Part shown: piece by piece, positions 8,327 to 13,525 of the stretch
Position numbering within the stretch: the stretch's first letter is position 1
Layout: every line of letters begins with the position of its first letter
Source: Candidatus Lambdaproteobacteria bacterium
GTDB taxonomy: Bacteria; SAR324; NAC60-12
Direction of reading: 5' to 3'
Assembly: GCA_012964265.1 (NCBI GenBank)
Contig: DTUH01000117.1
Location: 1 to 13,525, forward strand
Length of the DNA stretch: 13,525 nt
Notes under the pieces: generated by a model
Told to the model about the DNA's origin: nothing
What the model saw: only the letters and a program-made list of their open reading frames with translations
Databases searched by the model: none
Translations under genes and position numbers: made by a program

Positions 8327-9703
8327 TCAGGAACTCAAAAGTGGAGAAAAATTGACATTAAAAGCAAATCCGAGATAAATGGCAATACCGATGATGTCAC
8401 TGGTGGTAGTGATAAAAGGTCCTGTTGCTAATGCAGGGTCAATATTCATTCGTTTTAGTACAATTGGAATTGTCGAACCGACGGTTGCCGCGAAACAGAC
8501 AACGATCAACAATGAAATTCCGGATGTAAGGGCTCTTCCTAAATCATTTGTAAGGTACCACGACATGCCTGCAAGAATGATTGAACAAACTATTCCATTC
8601 AAAACCGCAACCCTTAACTCTTTCCAGAGACGAACCAGCATATCAGTGGTTTGTATTGCGCCTGTGGCGAGTCCACGTACCACAATTGAGGATGACTGAA
8701 TACCGATACTTCCTCCAAGTGCTGCAACAAGTGGAATAAAATAAGTTACATCAGGAAGCGAAATGAGAGCATTTTTATAAAAACTCATCACAATCGCAGT
8801 CAAAAAACCTCCAAACAAACCCACGAGCAACCAGGGCAGCCTGTCACCGGAAGCACGTAAAACAGAGGGCTCTGTAACTTCTTCGGCGCCGGTACCGGCA
8901 ATGTGCCCTAAATCTTCATTATGTTCTTCAACAATCACTTCTACTAAATCATCGAGAGTAACACGACCTATCAAACGTAAATGTTTGTCTATGACCGGAA
9001 CCACGACCAAATCGTATTCCTGTGCAATTTGTGCGACTTCTTCCTGATCCAAATCCTGGTCAACTGCTACCACTTCCGGATTCATCAAATTTTCGATCAA
9101 GGTATTCCGCTCTGCCAATAATAGTTCTGTCGTACCAATTGTACCTATCAGGTGATCATATTCGTCAACAACATAAGCAGTATAAAATAATTCAAAACCC
9201 TTCTTTTTAATAAATTTCTGTATTTCCTTGATTGCAGCGGCAACAGTTTGGTCTTTACGTATAGCGATAACATAAGGTGTCATTAACCCGCCGGCGCTTT
9301 CCTCATCATATTGCAGCAGTTTGGTCAGTTCTTCCCGATCTTTTTCAGGAAGTCTATCCAGCAGTGCATCTGCTTCATCATCATCAAGTAGTCCAACAAA
9401 ATCTGCTGCGTCATCCTGTGGCATATCCTCGATTGCGTCACTCAAACGATCAGGAGACAATTGTTTAACAATGTCACCAAGAATTGATGGTGAACCCTGC
9501 AAATTGTTGAGTACCTCAGAAGACGTTTCTCTGTCTAGATTTTCCAGCACTACCAACTGATGCTGTAGTTTTAACTGCAGCAAAATGTTGGCAATCTCCA
9601 GCGGTTTAAGCGGTTCAAAAACGCTTTTCAGCAATTCTGTCCGTTCCGTGCTAATCAGTTTCTTGATCAGCTTATGGTATTGTGTATCGCGGCTTTTATT
9701 CAT
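8327..9703 (-). CDS. mgtE: Magnesium transporter MgtE
   Basis: Inner-membrane Mg2+ channel/transporter, 458 residues against about 450 for Thermus MgtE. Domains run in order. An N-terminal helical domain is rich in acidic loops (SDAIEDMPQDDAADFVGLLD, then DDEADALLDRLPEKDR). A CBS pair follows, starting at SAGGLMTPYVIAIRKDQTV and ending around VTLDDLVEVIVEEHNEDL, with a plug-like stretch to about residue 285. Five membrane segments then begin at LPWLLVGLFGGFLTAIV. The pore signatures are present: ALGGSIGIQSSSIVVRGLAT and ATGPFITTTSDIIGI, with Asp436 matching the pore Asp of the Thermus protein. The acidic cytosolic residues suggest the usual gating by intracellular Mg2+. It starts 35 nt after pepA; there is no room for a separate Mg2+ riboswitch, so expression depends on the operon. 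Confidence 0.96.
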   Translation of the reverse strand: MNKSRDTQYHKLIKKLISTERTELLKSVFEPLKPLEIANILLQLKLQHQLVVLENLDRETSSEVLNNLQGSPSILGDIVKQLSPDRLSDAIEDMPQDDAADFVGLLDDDEADALLDRLPEKDREELTKLLQYDEESAGGLMTPYVIAIRKDQTVAAAIKEIQKFIKKKGFELFYTAYVVDEYDHLIGTIGTTELLLAERNTLIENLMNPEVVAVDQDLDQEEVAQIAQEYDLVVVPVIDKHLRLIGRVTLDDLVEVIVEEHNEDLGHIAGTGAEEVTEPSVLRASGDRLPWLLVGLFGGFLTAIVMSFYKNALISLPDVTYFIPLVAALGGSIGIQSSSIVVRGLATGAIQTTDMLVRLWKELRVAVLNGIVCSIILAGMSWYLTNDLGRALTSGISLLIVVCFAATVGSTIPIVLKRMNIDPALATGPFITTTSDIIGIAIYLGFAFNVNFSPLLSS

Positions 9704-9738
9704 GATTCAGTCTTCAGCAAATTCAACTTTAAACACGC

Positions 9739-11082
9739 TCATTTTAACGTTTTCCAGTTCTGCACCAGATCCACCAGCAGTCTAACTCCAACGCCTGTTG
9801 CACCACTGTTTGGTTGGTAACCGACATGTTTTACATTCCAGGATGTACCCGCAATATCGAGATGAACCCAGGGAGTTTCATCAATAAAATGCTCTAAAAA
9901 CAGTCCTCCAACAATAGTTCCCGAATCACCTCCGCCAATGTTTTGCAGGTCAGCATATTTACCTTTAATCGATTCACCGTATTCCGGAAAACTCGGTAGC
10001 TGCCAGACGCGGTCACCGCTGTTAATTCCAGCCTTACGGACTTGTTCCATCAGGTCATCATTGTTCGTTATTGCACCGGTTGTGAGATGCCCCAACGCAG
10101 TAATAACTGCACCTGTAAGAGTTGCCAGATCGATCACTGCATCAGGCTTAAACTCCTTCACCACATAACTCAACGCATCACCAAGAATCAGTCTGCCTTC
10201 CGCATCAGTGTTGAGGATTTCAACCCGTTTCCCATTGTGCGCGGTAACGATGTCTCCTGGTCGCTGTGCTTCACCTCCAGGAAGATTTTCTGTAGTTGGA
10301 ATAACAGCAATAATATTTAGTTTTGGGTTGAGTTGACCAATGACCTTCATGGTACCCAGAACAGCGGCTGCCCCACACATGTCAAACTTCATTTCGTCCA
10401 TATTTTTTCCAGGTTTGAGTGAAATCCCTCCTGAATCAAATGTTACTCCTTTACCGACAAGAGCGACTGTCTGTGTGGCTTTCTGGTGGCTATACTCTAA
10501 AATAATAAGTTTTGCCGGTTCTCGTGAACCCTGTGAAACACCGAGCAACATACCCATGCCAAGCTTTTTCATGTCTTTTTCTTCCAACACCGTACATTCC
10601 ATTTTGTGCTGCTTCGCTATTTTTTTTGCTTCCTCAGCCAAATCTTTGGGTTTCAAATCATTTGCCGGTGTATTACCTAAAGTACGGGCCATATTTGTTC
10701 CATCCGCCCGGATTTTCCCAATTTTTAACACTTTCAAAGAAGTTAATTTTTCAGGATCACAGCAGATAATTTTGATTGATTTAGCTTTTGCTTTATTACC
10801 TTCCAGTTTTTTATATGCATTAAACTCATAGGCACCTAATGTTAATCCCTCAACTAAAACCTGTCCCAAATCAGTTTCAGTTGCTTTGTTTAGCAATGGA
10901 GTCAGCAAAAATCCGACTGTATTTGCATTCAATGCTGCCAGCATTTTTCCTGCTTTACCTGCCGCACGCCGAATAGTTTCAGCATCAAGTTCATCTTTTT
11001 TACCAACTCCAATCGCTAATAATTGCGGAATTTTTTCGTATCCTGAAAACTTTTGGCTGAGATTTATTTGCCAGCTGCACAA
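9739..11082 (-). CDS. pepA: Leucyl aminopeptidase body, N-terminus lost through a local inversion
   Basis: M17 dizinc cytosol aminopeptidase that releases N-terminal residues from peptides. The catalytic domain is complete: VGKGVTFDSGGISLKPG with Lys211 and Asp216 and the second Lys at 223, MKFDMCGAA with Asp234, and the family signature NTDAEGRL at 291-298. These numbers follow the 447-residue open frame. The frame is about 55 residues shorter than normal. Its first 13 residues (MCSWQINLSQKFS) do not look like M17 sequence, start at a TTG with no Shine-Dalgarno, and are preceded directly by TAA. Homology begins at GYEKIPQLLAIGVGKKDELD. The missing N-terminus is encoded on the other strand at 11111-11317; inverting the intervening segment restores a 501-residue PepA. 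As it stands this copy is probably not translated correctly. It heads the seven-gene minus-strand operon, 35 nt before mgtE. Confidence 0.9.
   Translation of the reverse strand: MCSWQINLSQKFSGYEKIPQLLAIGVGKKDELDAETIRRAAGKAGKMLAALNANTVGFLLTPLLNKATETDLGQVLVEGLTLGAYEFNAYKKLEGNKAKAKSIKIICCDPEKLTSLKVLKIGKIRADGTNMARTLGNTPANDLKPKDLAEEAKKIAKQHKMECTVLEEKDMKKLGMGMLLGVSQGSREPAKLIILEYSHQKATQTVALVGKGVTFDSGGISLKPGKNMDEMKFDMCGAAAVLGTMKVIGQLNPKLNIIAVIPTTENLPGGEAQRPGDIVTAHNGKRVEILNTDAEGRLILGDALSYVVKEFKPDAVIDLATLTGAVITALGHLTTGAITNNDDLMEQVRKAGINSGDRVWQLPSFPEYGESIKGKYADLQNIGGGDSGTIVGGLFLEHFIDETPWVHLDIAGTSWNVKHVGYQPNSGATGVGVRLLVDLVQNWKTLK
11044..11050. repeat. Left arm of inverted repeat (TGAAAAC)
   Basis: On the minus strand it reads GTTTTCA, identical to the right arm at 11305-11311, and falls in the same codon frame (TTT TCA, Phe-Ser). 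Six to twelve bases away, outside the core, the two sites also share TCAGC (11056-11060 on the minus strand, 11296-11300 on the plus strand) with a spacing that differs by one base. Seven exact bases is short; some invertible switches use arms of only about nine. Confidence 0.65.
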
Positions 11083-11304
11083 TTATCATTAATATAACAA
11101 GGATTTTAACATGGAACTAAAAATAGCATACAGTAATATTCCTCTCAAAAACGAAAAACTGGAAGCACTTGTTGTATTTGTCGCCGAAGACACAGATATT
11201 CTTGGAAGTGGGCTCAGGTCACTTCCGGATGAGTTAAAAAATCATCTCGGTGCTTCTCTGAAGTTGAGAGTGTTTACCGGAAAGAAAGATAAAAGTCAGC
11301 ACTT
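11051..11304. other. Inverted 254-bp segment carrying the pepA start region
   Basis: This segment contains 60 nt of upstream DNA, the Shine-Dalgarno and ATG of pepA, and codons 1 to about 65, all pointing right, whereas the rest of pepA points left. It is bounded by TGAAAAC (11044-11050) and GTTTTCA (11305-11311). Reversing it makes TTG TTT TCA of the N-terminal piece read straight into GGA TAC GAA of the body. Whether the inversion is reversible, fixed or artefactual cannot be told from one sequence. No recombinase gene lies in the window. Confidence 0.8.
11099..11103 (+). promoter_or_regulatory. Shine-Dalgarno AAGGA of pepA
   Basis: AAGGA lies 7 nt before the ATG at 11111, the best ribosome binding site near any start in this window. 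It belongs to the detached pepA N-terminal piece and supports that ATG as the genuine original start of pepA. Confidence 0.7.
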
Positions 11305-11317
11305 GTTTTCAATTTAA
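11111..11317 (+). CDS. Detached N-terminal piece of leucyl aminopeptidase
   Basis: A 68-codon frame with ATG and good Shine-Dalgarno. Its product reads like the start of an M17 aminopeptidase: a first strand MELKIAYSNIPLKNEKLEAL, the strand VVFVAEDTDILG, a helix LPDELKNHLGASL, then the family-typical FTGKKDKSQHLF, which in intact PepA runs into the next strand ending in a GxGKK motif. Here it ends after two more codons (Ile, stop). The matching continuation, GYEKIPQLLAIGVGKKDEL, is in the minus-strand pepA frame 60 nt to the left. Codons 1-67 (11111-11311) plus the body from 11043 down to 9739 give 501 residues, the normal size. Alone, the 68-residue peptide carries no catalytic residue and is probably non-functional. 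It could be misread as a small hypothetical gene. Confidence 0.8.
   Translation: MELKIAYSNIPLKNEKLEALVVFVAEDTDILGSGLRSLPDELKNHLGASLKLRVFTGKKDKSQHLFSI
11305..11311. repeat. Right arm of inverted repeat (GTTTTCA)
   Basis: Pairs with TGAAAAC at 11044-11050. It overlaps codons Phe66-Ser67 of the N-terminal piece, just before ATT TAA. The crossover inferred from protein homology falls in or immediately beside these seven bases. Confidence 0.65.
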
Positions 11318-11330
11318 AATAAGTGTAATA

Positions 11331-11360
11331 AACATACAGAGCTTGTACATAAACAGACAA
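11331..11360 (-). promoter_or_regulatory. Weak promoter candidate for the pepA operon
   Basis: On the minus strand TTGTCT (11360-11355) and TATGTT (11336-11331) are 18 nt apart, each matching 4 of 6 consensus bases. The position, just outside the inverted segment and pointing left, is where a pepA promoter would be expected if the segment were in the restored orientation; the leader would then be about 80 nt. The match is too weak to rely on. Confidence 0.2.
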
Positions 11361-11539
11361 GACTTTAGTGTAATAATGAGCTAAGTCATCACCAAAGAGA
11401 TTGTGTCCTGCGCCGGACAGAGCGGATATAATCCATATTGATCTCCAGAAAGATGAAGTGATTAAAGGCAGACCAAATAACAACAGCAAAACAAACTATC
11501 AGCAAAAAATAAATCATATGCAAGAAATACAAACAGGTT

Positions 11540-11604
11540 CATAAGCTATTATCATCAACTTACACAAACTCAAATATAAGTTGACATCCTGGGCCATAAG
11601 CTAT
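11540..11604. repeat. 10-bp direct repeat CATAAGCTAT
   Basis: CATAAGCTAT occurs exactly at 11540-11549 and 11595-11604, start-to-start distance 55 bp. The second copy overlaps the predicted -10 element (11602-11607). The unit is itself nearly palindromic around AGCT. The pair brackets the TCAACTTA/TAAGTTGA dyad, so the two repeats are nested. Confidence 0.5.
11555..11584. promoter_or_regulatory. Operator-like dyad TCAACTTA-N14-TAAGTTGA
   Basis: TCAACTTA (11555-11562) and TAAGTTGA (11577-11584) form a perfect 8-bp inverted repeat with 14 nt between the arms. The right arm overlaps the first four bases of the TTGACA -35 element, a position where a bound regulator would block or recruit RNA polymerase. 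The same heptamer pair recurs at 11656-11672. Confidence 0.45.
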
Positions 11605-11607
11605 AAA
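11581..11607 (+). promoter_or_regulatory. Sigma-70-type promoter candidate for the VCBS-repeat gene
   Basis: A perfect -35 TTGACA (11581-11586) is followed after 15 nt by TATAAA (11602-11607, 5 of 6), or after 17 nt by the weaker TAAATT (11604-11609). Transcription would start near 11615 and leave a leader of about 155 nt before the ATG at 11771. It is the best promoter match I see in the region. Confidence 0.5.
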
Positions 11608-11655
11608 TTTCGTTTATGAAACAGACTAAATTTATACATGATCCGGCGCCTAAAA

Positions 11656-11679
11656 TCAACTTTGCAAGTTGAGCAAAGT
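11656..11679 (+). promoter_or_regulatory. Two mutually exclusive hairpins in the predicted leader
   Basis: Stem A pairs TCAACTT (11656-11662) with AAGTTGA (11666-11672) around a 3-nt TGC loop. Stem B pairs ACTTTGC (11659-11665) with GCAAAGT (11673-11679) around a 7-nt loop. Both stems are 7 perfect base pairs and share bases 11659-11665, so only one can form at a time. At DNA level, stem A is also a second TCAACTT/AAGTTGA dyad, about 80-100 bp from the one at the promoter. No T-run follows, so it is not a standard terminator. Confidence 0.45.
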
Positions 11680-11770
11680 AGCAGTATAACTTAAACAGAA
11701 CTCAATAAACTAAACGAATTAAAGGATCATTTCACCTTTTCCCACCCCTTTCTCCCAATCCAAGTGATTC

Positions 11771-13525
11771 ATGTTCAAGGCCTCAAAAAAATTTAATTTT
11801 CTCTACAGTTATCTGTTTTTACTGTTCCTGTTTTTTTTATTTTCTGCACCCATTCATATCATAGCTGAAGAAAATCCACTTCCTCTGTCCTACAACTGGA
11901 TACCACAGTTTTACGGAAAACTGAAAGGAGAAAGCAAGCTGCTCTACACCCGCAGTTTTGCACGGAGTCAATTGCGTTTCGTTGATATTGACCATGATGG
12001 TGACGATGATCTTTTTATAGGAAAAGCAGATGGACGTATCGCTTTTTTCTTAAACCATGGCAGTTTTTCATCTCCACTCTACAAATTGAAAACAGAAGAC
12101 TTCGTGGTGATTCATGAAGGTGTGGACGAGCAAAACAATTCCACCCACCTGAGAACTGTCCTTGATGTAGGCGACAATGCTGCTCCGGAGTTTGTTGACA
12201 TTGATAATGATGGAGACTTTGATCTATTTATTGGATCCAAAGATGGACATATCTTCCACTACGAAAATAGAGGTAACCGGCTAAGTCCGGTTTTTTTCCG
12301 TAAAACTCCAATTTACATGGGACTAAAATTTGGAGGTAATAGCGTCCCACGCTTTGCCGATATAAATGGAGACCGTGCATTTGATTTATTAGTCGGTACA
12401 AGTTCCGGTAAAGTTTATGTTTATTTTAATTCCGGAATGATTGATGATGCAGTTTTTTGTCCGGAATTTAACATAGCAGATCCACCAGACATCCGCTGCA
12501 AATATCAACCTGAACTTGTTGCGGACGTAGCGCCGCTGATCGATGCTGTACCTGACTTTGTAGACTGGGACCATGACAGAGATTTGGACCTGGTTGTCGG
12601 TAAATCAAATGGAAAAATAAATTTTTATCTAAATACCGGAGATCGTTATGCACCACAATGGAGTTTAAAATCAAAGCATTTTCAGTTTATTGATACAGGA
12701 GGCAACGTTGCGCCTGCATTTCATGACCTGGATAGAGACAATTTTCCGGAATTATTTTTAGGCACATCTTCTTCAATGGTTATCTATTACAAAAACAACG
12801 AAGTTCTAATTGATCAACTGCGTAAAATAAGAGCCGTTCAATTAGATAAACTCGGAAAATCAGCTTCATTTGAGAAAATCCTTTTGCAGGCTTGTAATCA
12901 GTTAAACGGATTACCTGAGTGCCTTGGTACTCTTTCTGCTGCATTCGGTGCACCTCAAAATGCTAAGTTGACAAGTATTGAGGAACTGTATCCTTATATA
13001 TTGCGCCCCGATCTCAGTATTGATACCAATCTTGAAGTGGTGGCTTTAGTGACTGAAGCTTCTGAAGATATAAAAGAAAGTGAAACAGATATTTCTCTTC
13101 AGGGAAGAACAGACGAGGTGGAAGAAACTCAACAAAAAGATGATGGAAATTCTGATGACGATGCCGTGCAGGGAGAGCAGGCAGTTGCTGAGGGCGAAAA
13201 AATATCGAAACCAATAGCAAAAAATCAGAAAATTGAGAAACTTAAATCGCAGGGGATTATAACTCGGAATCAACTCTGGTTAGCCAGCCGTAACTTTTTA
13301 CAGATAGAAAGTCTGGGAGGAAGTGAACGCCATTCCTTCATCACAAGCGGTGACTGGAACAAAGATGGACGCCTGGACATTCTAGTGGGTAGTCGTTCCG
13401 GTGAAATATTTGCTTTTGAAAACAGGGCAAAGAGTGGAACTGACTGGTACCCTGTATATTTTCCTGCATTGAAAAAAAACAAAAGAAAGTTCAGTACTCC
13501 TGTTTTGGCAGATCTTGATGGAGAC
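11771..13525 (+). CDS. Exported FG-GAP/VCBS-repeat protein, 3'-truncated by window edge
   Basis: Open from the ATG at 11771 to the last base (585 codons, no stop), so the C-terminus is outside. The N-terminus is a signal peptide: basic MFKASKK, a very hydrophobic Leu/Phe run, likely cleavage after IIA at residue 32. The mature part is a chain of FG-GAP/VCBS beta-propeller repeats with the Ca2+-binding D-x-D-x-D-G core: VDIDHDGDDDLFIG (residues 71-84), VDIDNDGDFDLFIG (about 142), ADINGDRAFDLLVG (about 196), VDWDHDRDLDLVVG (about 264) and a degenerate HDLDRDNFPELFLG (about 318). A ~180-residue insert follows, helical at first and then very acidic and Lys-rich (about 427-490). A sixth repeat, GDWNKDGRLDILVG, lies at 527-540 and a seventh starts at the edge. 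Such proteins are usually secreted or surface-bound; the partner is unknown. No clear Shine-Dalgarno precedes the ATG. Confidence 0.9.
   Translation, partial: MFKASKKFNFLYSYLFLLFLFFLFSAPIHIIAEENPLPLSYNWIPQFYGKLKGESKLLYTRSFARSQLRFVDIDHDGDDDLFIGKADGRIAFFLNHGSFSSPLYKLKTEDFVVIHEGVDEQNNSTHLRTVLDVGDNAAPEFVDIDNDGDFDLFIGSKDGHIFHYENRGNRLSPVFFRKTPIYMGLKFGGNSVPRFADINGDRAFDLLVGTSSGKVYVYFNSGMIDDAVFCPEFNIADPPDIRCKYQPELVADVAPLIDAVPDFVDWDHDRDLDLVVGKSNGKINFYLNTGDRYAPQWSLKSKHFQFIDTGGNVAPAFHDLDRDNFPELFLGTSSSMVIYYKNNEVLIDQLRKIRAVQLDKLGKSASFEKILLQACNQLNGLPECLGTLSAAFGAPQNAKLTSIEELYPYILRPDLSIDTNLEVVALVTEASEDIKESETDISLQGRTDEVEETQQKDDGNSDDDAVQGEQAVAEGEKISKPIAKNQKIEKLKSQGIITRNQLWLASRNFLQIESLGGSERHSFITSGDWNKDGRLDILVGSRSGEIFAFENRAKSGTDWYPVYFPALKKNKRKFSTPVLADLDGD

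Larger units (their letters stand above)
11318..11770. other. AT-rich intergenic region with regulatory-looking structure
   Basis: No gene is visible in these 453 bases; the one longer frame (minus strand, 11274-11489) has no protein-like composition or start signals. It lies between the pepA operon (leftward) and the VCBS-repeat gene (rightward), so it should hold promoters for one or both. It contains the promoter candidate, dyads, direct repeats and leader hairpins listed separately, all between 11540 and 11679. The part 11380-11530 shows only a small hairpin (TGTCC/GGACA, 11404-11419). Confidence 0.7.

Noticed and set aside
9321..9560. Ser-rich plus-strand frame that looks like a low-complexity protein
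   Set aside because: It is the complement of the acidic Asp/Glu-rich N-terminal domain of MgtE (GAT/GAC read backwards gives Ser codons).
9704..9738. Mg2+-sensing riboswitch before mgtE
   Set aside because: Only 35 nt separate pepA and mgtE, far too short for an M-box, and no such fold is visible.
10340..10831. Plus-strand open frame of 163 codons
   Set aside because: Lies antisense to the conserved pepA core, is Ser/Phe/Pro-rich, and has no ribosome binding site; the M17 motifs on the other strand explain the region.
11404..11419. TGTCC-N6-GGACA hairpin
   Set aside because: Only 5 bp with no T-run or coupled feature; too weak to annotate.
11274..11489. Minus-strand 71-codon frame across the pepA breakpoint region
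   Set aside because: Overlaps the pepA N-terminal piece in antisense and continues into AT-rich non-coding DNA; no start signal or family resemblance.
11318..11770. Possible insertion-sequence remnant, tRNA or CRISPR in the gene-free stretch
   Set aside because: No transposase-like frame, terminal inverted repeats, tRNA cloverleaf or regularly spaced repeats were found; only the short repeats already listed.

Overview
The window suggests a Gram-negative bacterium of moderately low GC (about 42% by eye). Three products carry Sec-type signal peptides, and one of them is a periplasmic binding protein. The mix of a fused B12-dependent acyl-CoA mutase (IcmF), RecD2, MgtE and an FG-GAP/VCBS-repeat protein would suit a deltaproteobacterial or SAR324-like lineage. 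That placement is a guess; nothing here fixes the taxon. The hexamer TCCGGA is strikingly frequent across the whole window.

Layout. Positions 2-2488 (+) hold the 3' three quarters of icmF, cut by the window edge. Converging on it is a compact run of minus-strand genes read from about 11.1 kb down to 2656: leucyl aminopeptidase (pepA), Mg2+ transporter mgtE, DNA polymerase III delta' (holB), a small exported protein, helicase recD2, a LivK-type periplasmic binding protein and the tRNA-modification gene tsaC. Gaps are 7 to 35 nt and two junctions are 4-nt ATGA stop/start overlaps, so these seven genes look like one operon. A 450-nt AT-rich non-coding region (11318-11770) follows. Then a plus-strand gene for an exported FG-GAP/VCBS-repeat protein starts at 11771 and runs off the right edge.

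The most unusual feature is at the head of the operon. The minus-strand pepA frame lacks the first ~65 residues of the M17 family and has no credible start. Those missing residues, with ATG and Shine-Dalgarno, lie next to it on the opposite strand (11111-11317). The two pieces are bounded by an inverted repeat (TGAAAAC at 11044-11050, GTTTTCA at 11305-11311). Flipping the 254 bp between these repeats on paper joins the pieces in frame into a 501-residue PepA of normal family length with its own SD. The window therefore shows pepA in a disrupted, inverted state. It could be an invertible switch inside a gene, a fixed inversion, or an amplification/assembly chimera; the sequence alone cannot decide.

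The divergent intergenic region also carries organised structure. It has a TTGACA promoter candidate facing the VCBS gene, four half-sites of TCAACTT/AAGTTGA forming two dyads, a 10-bp direct repeat, and two mutually exclusive hairpins in the predicted leader.
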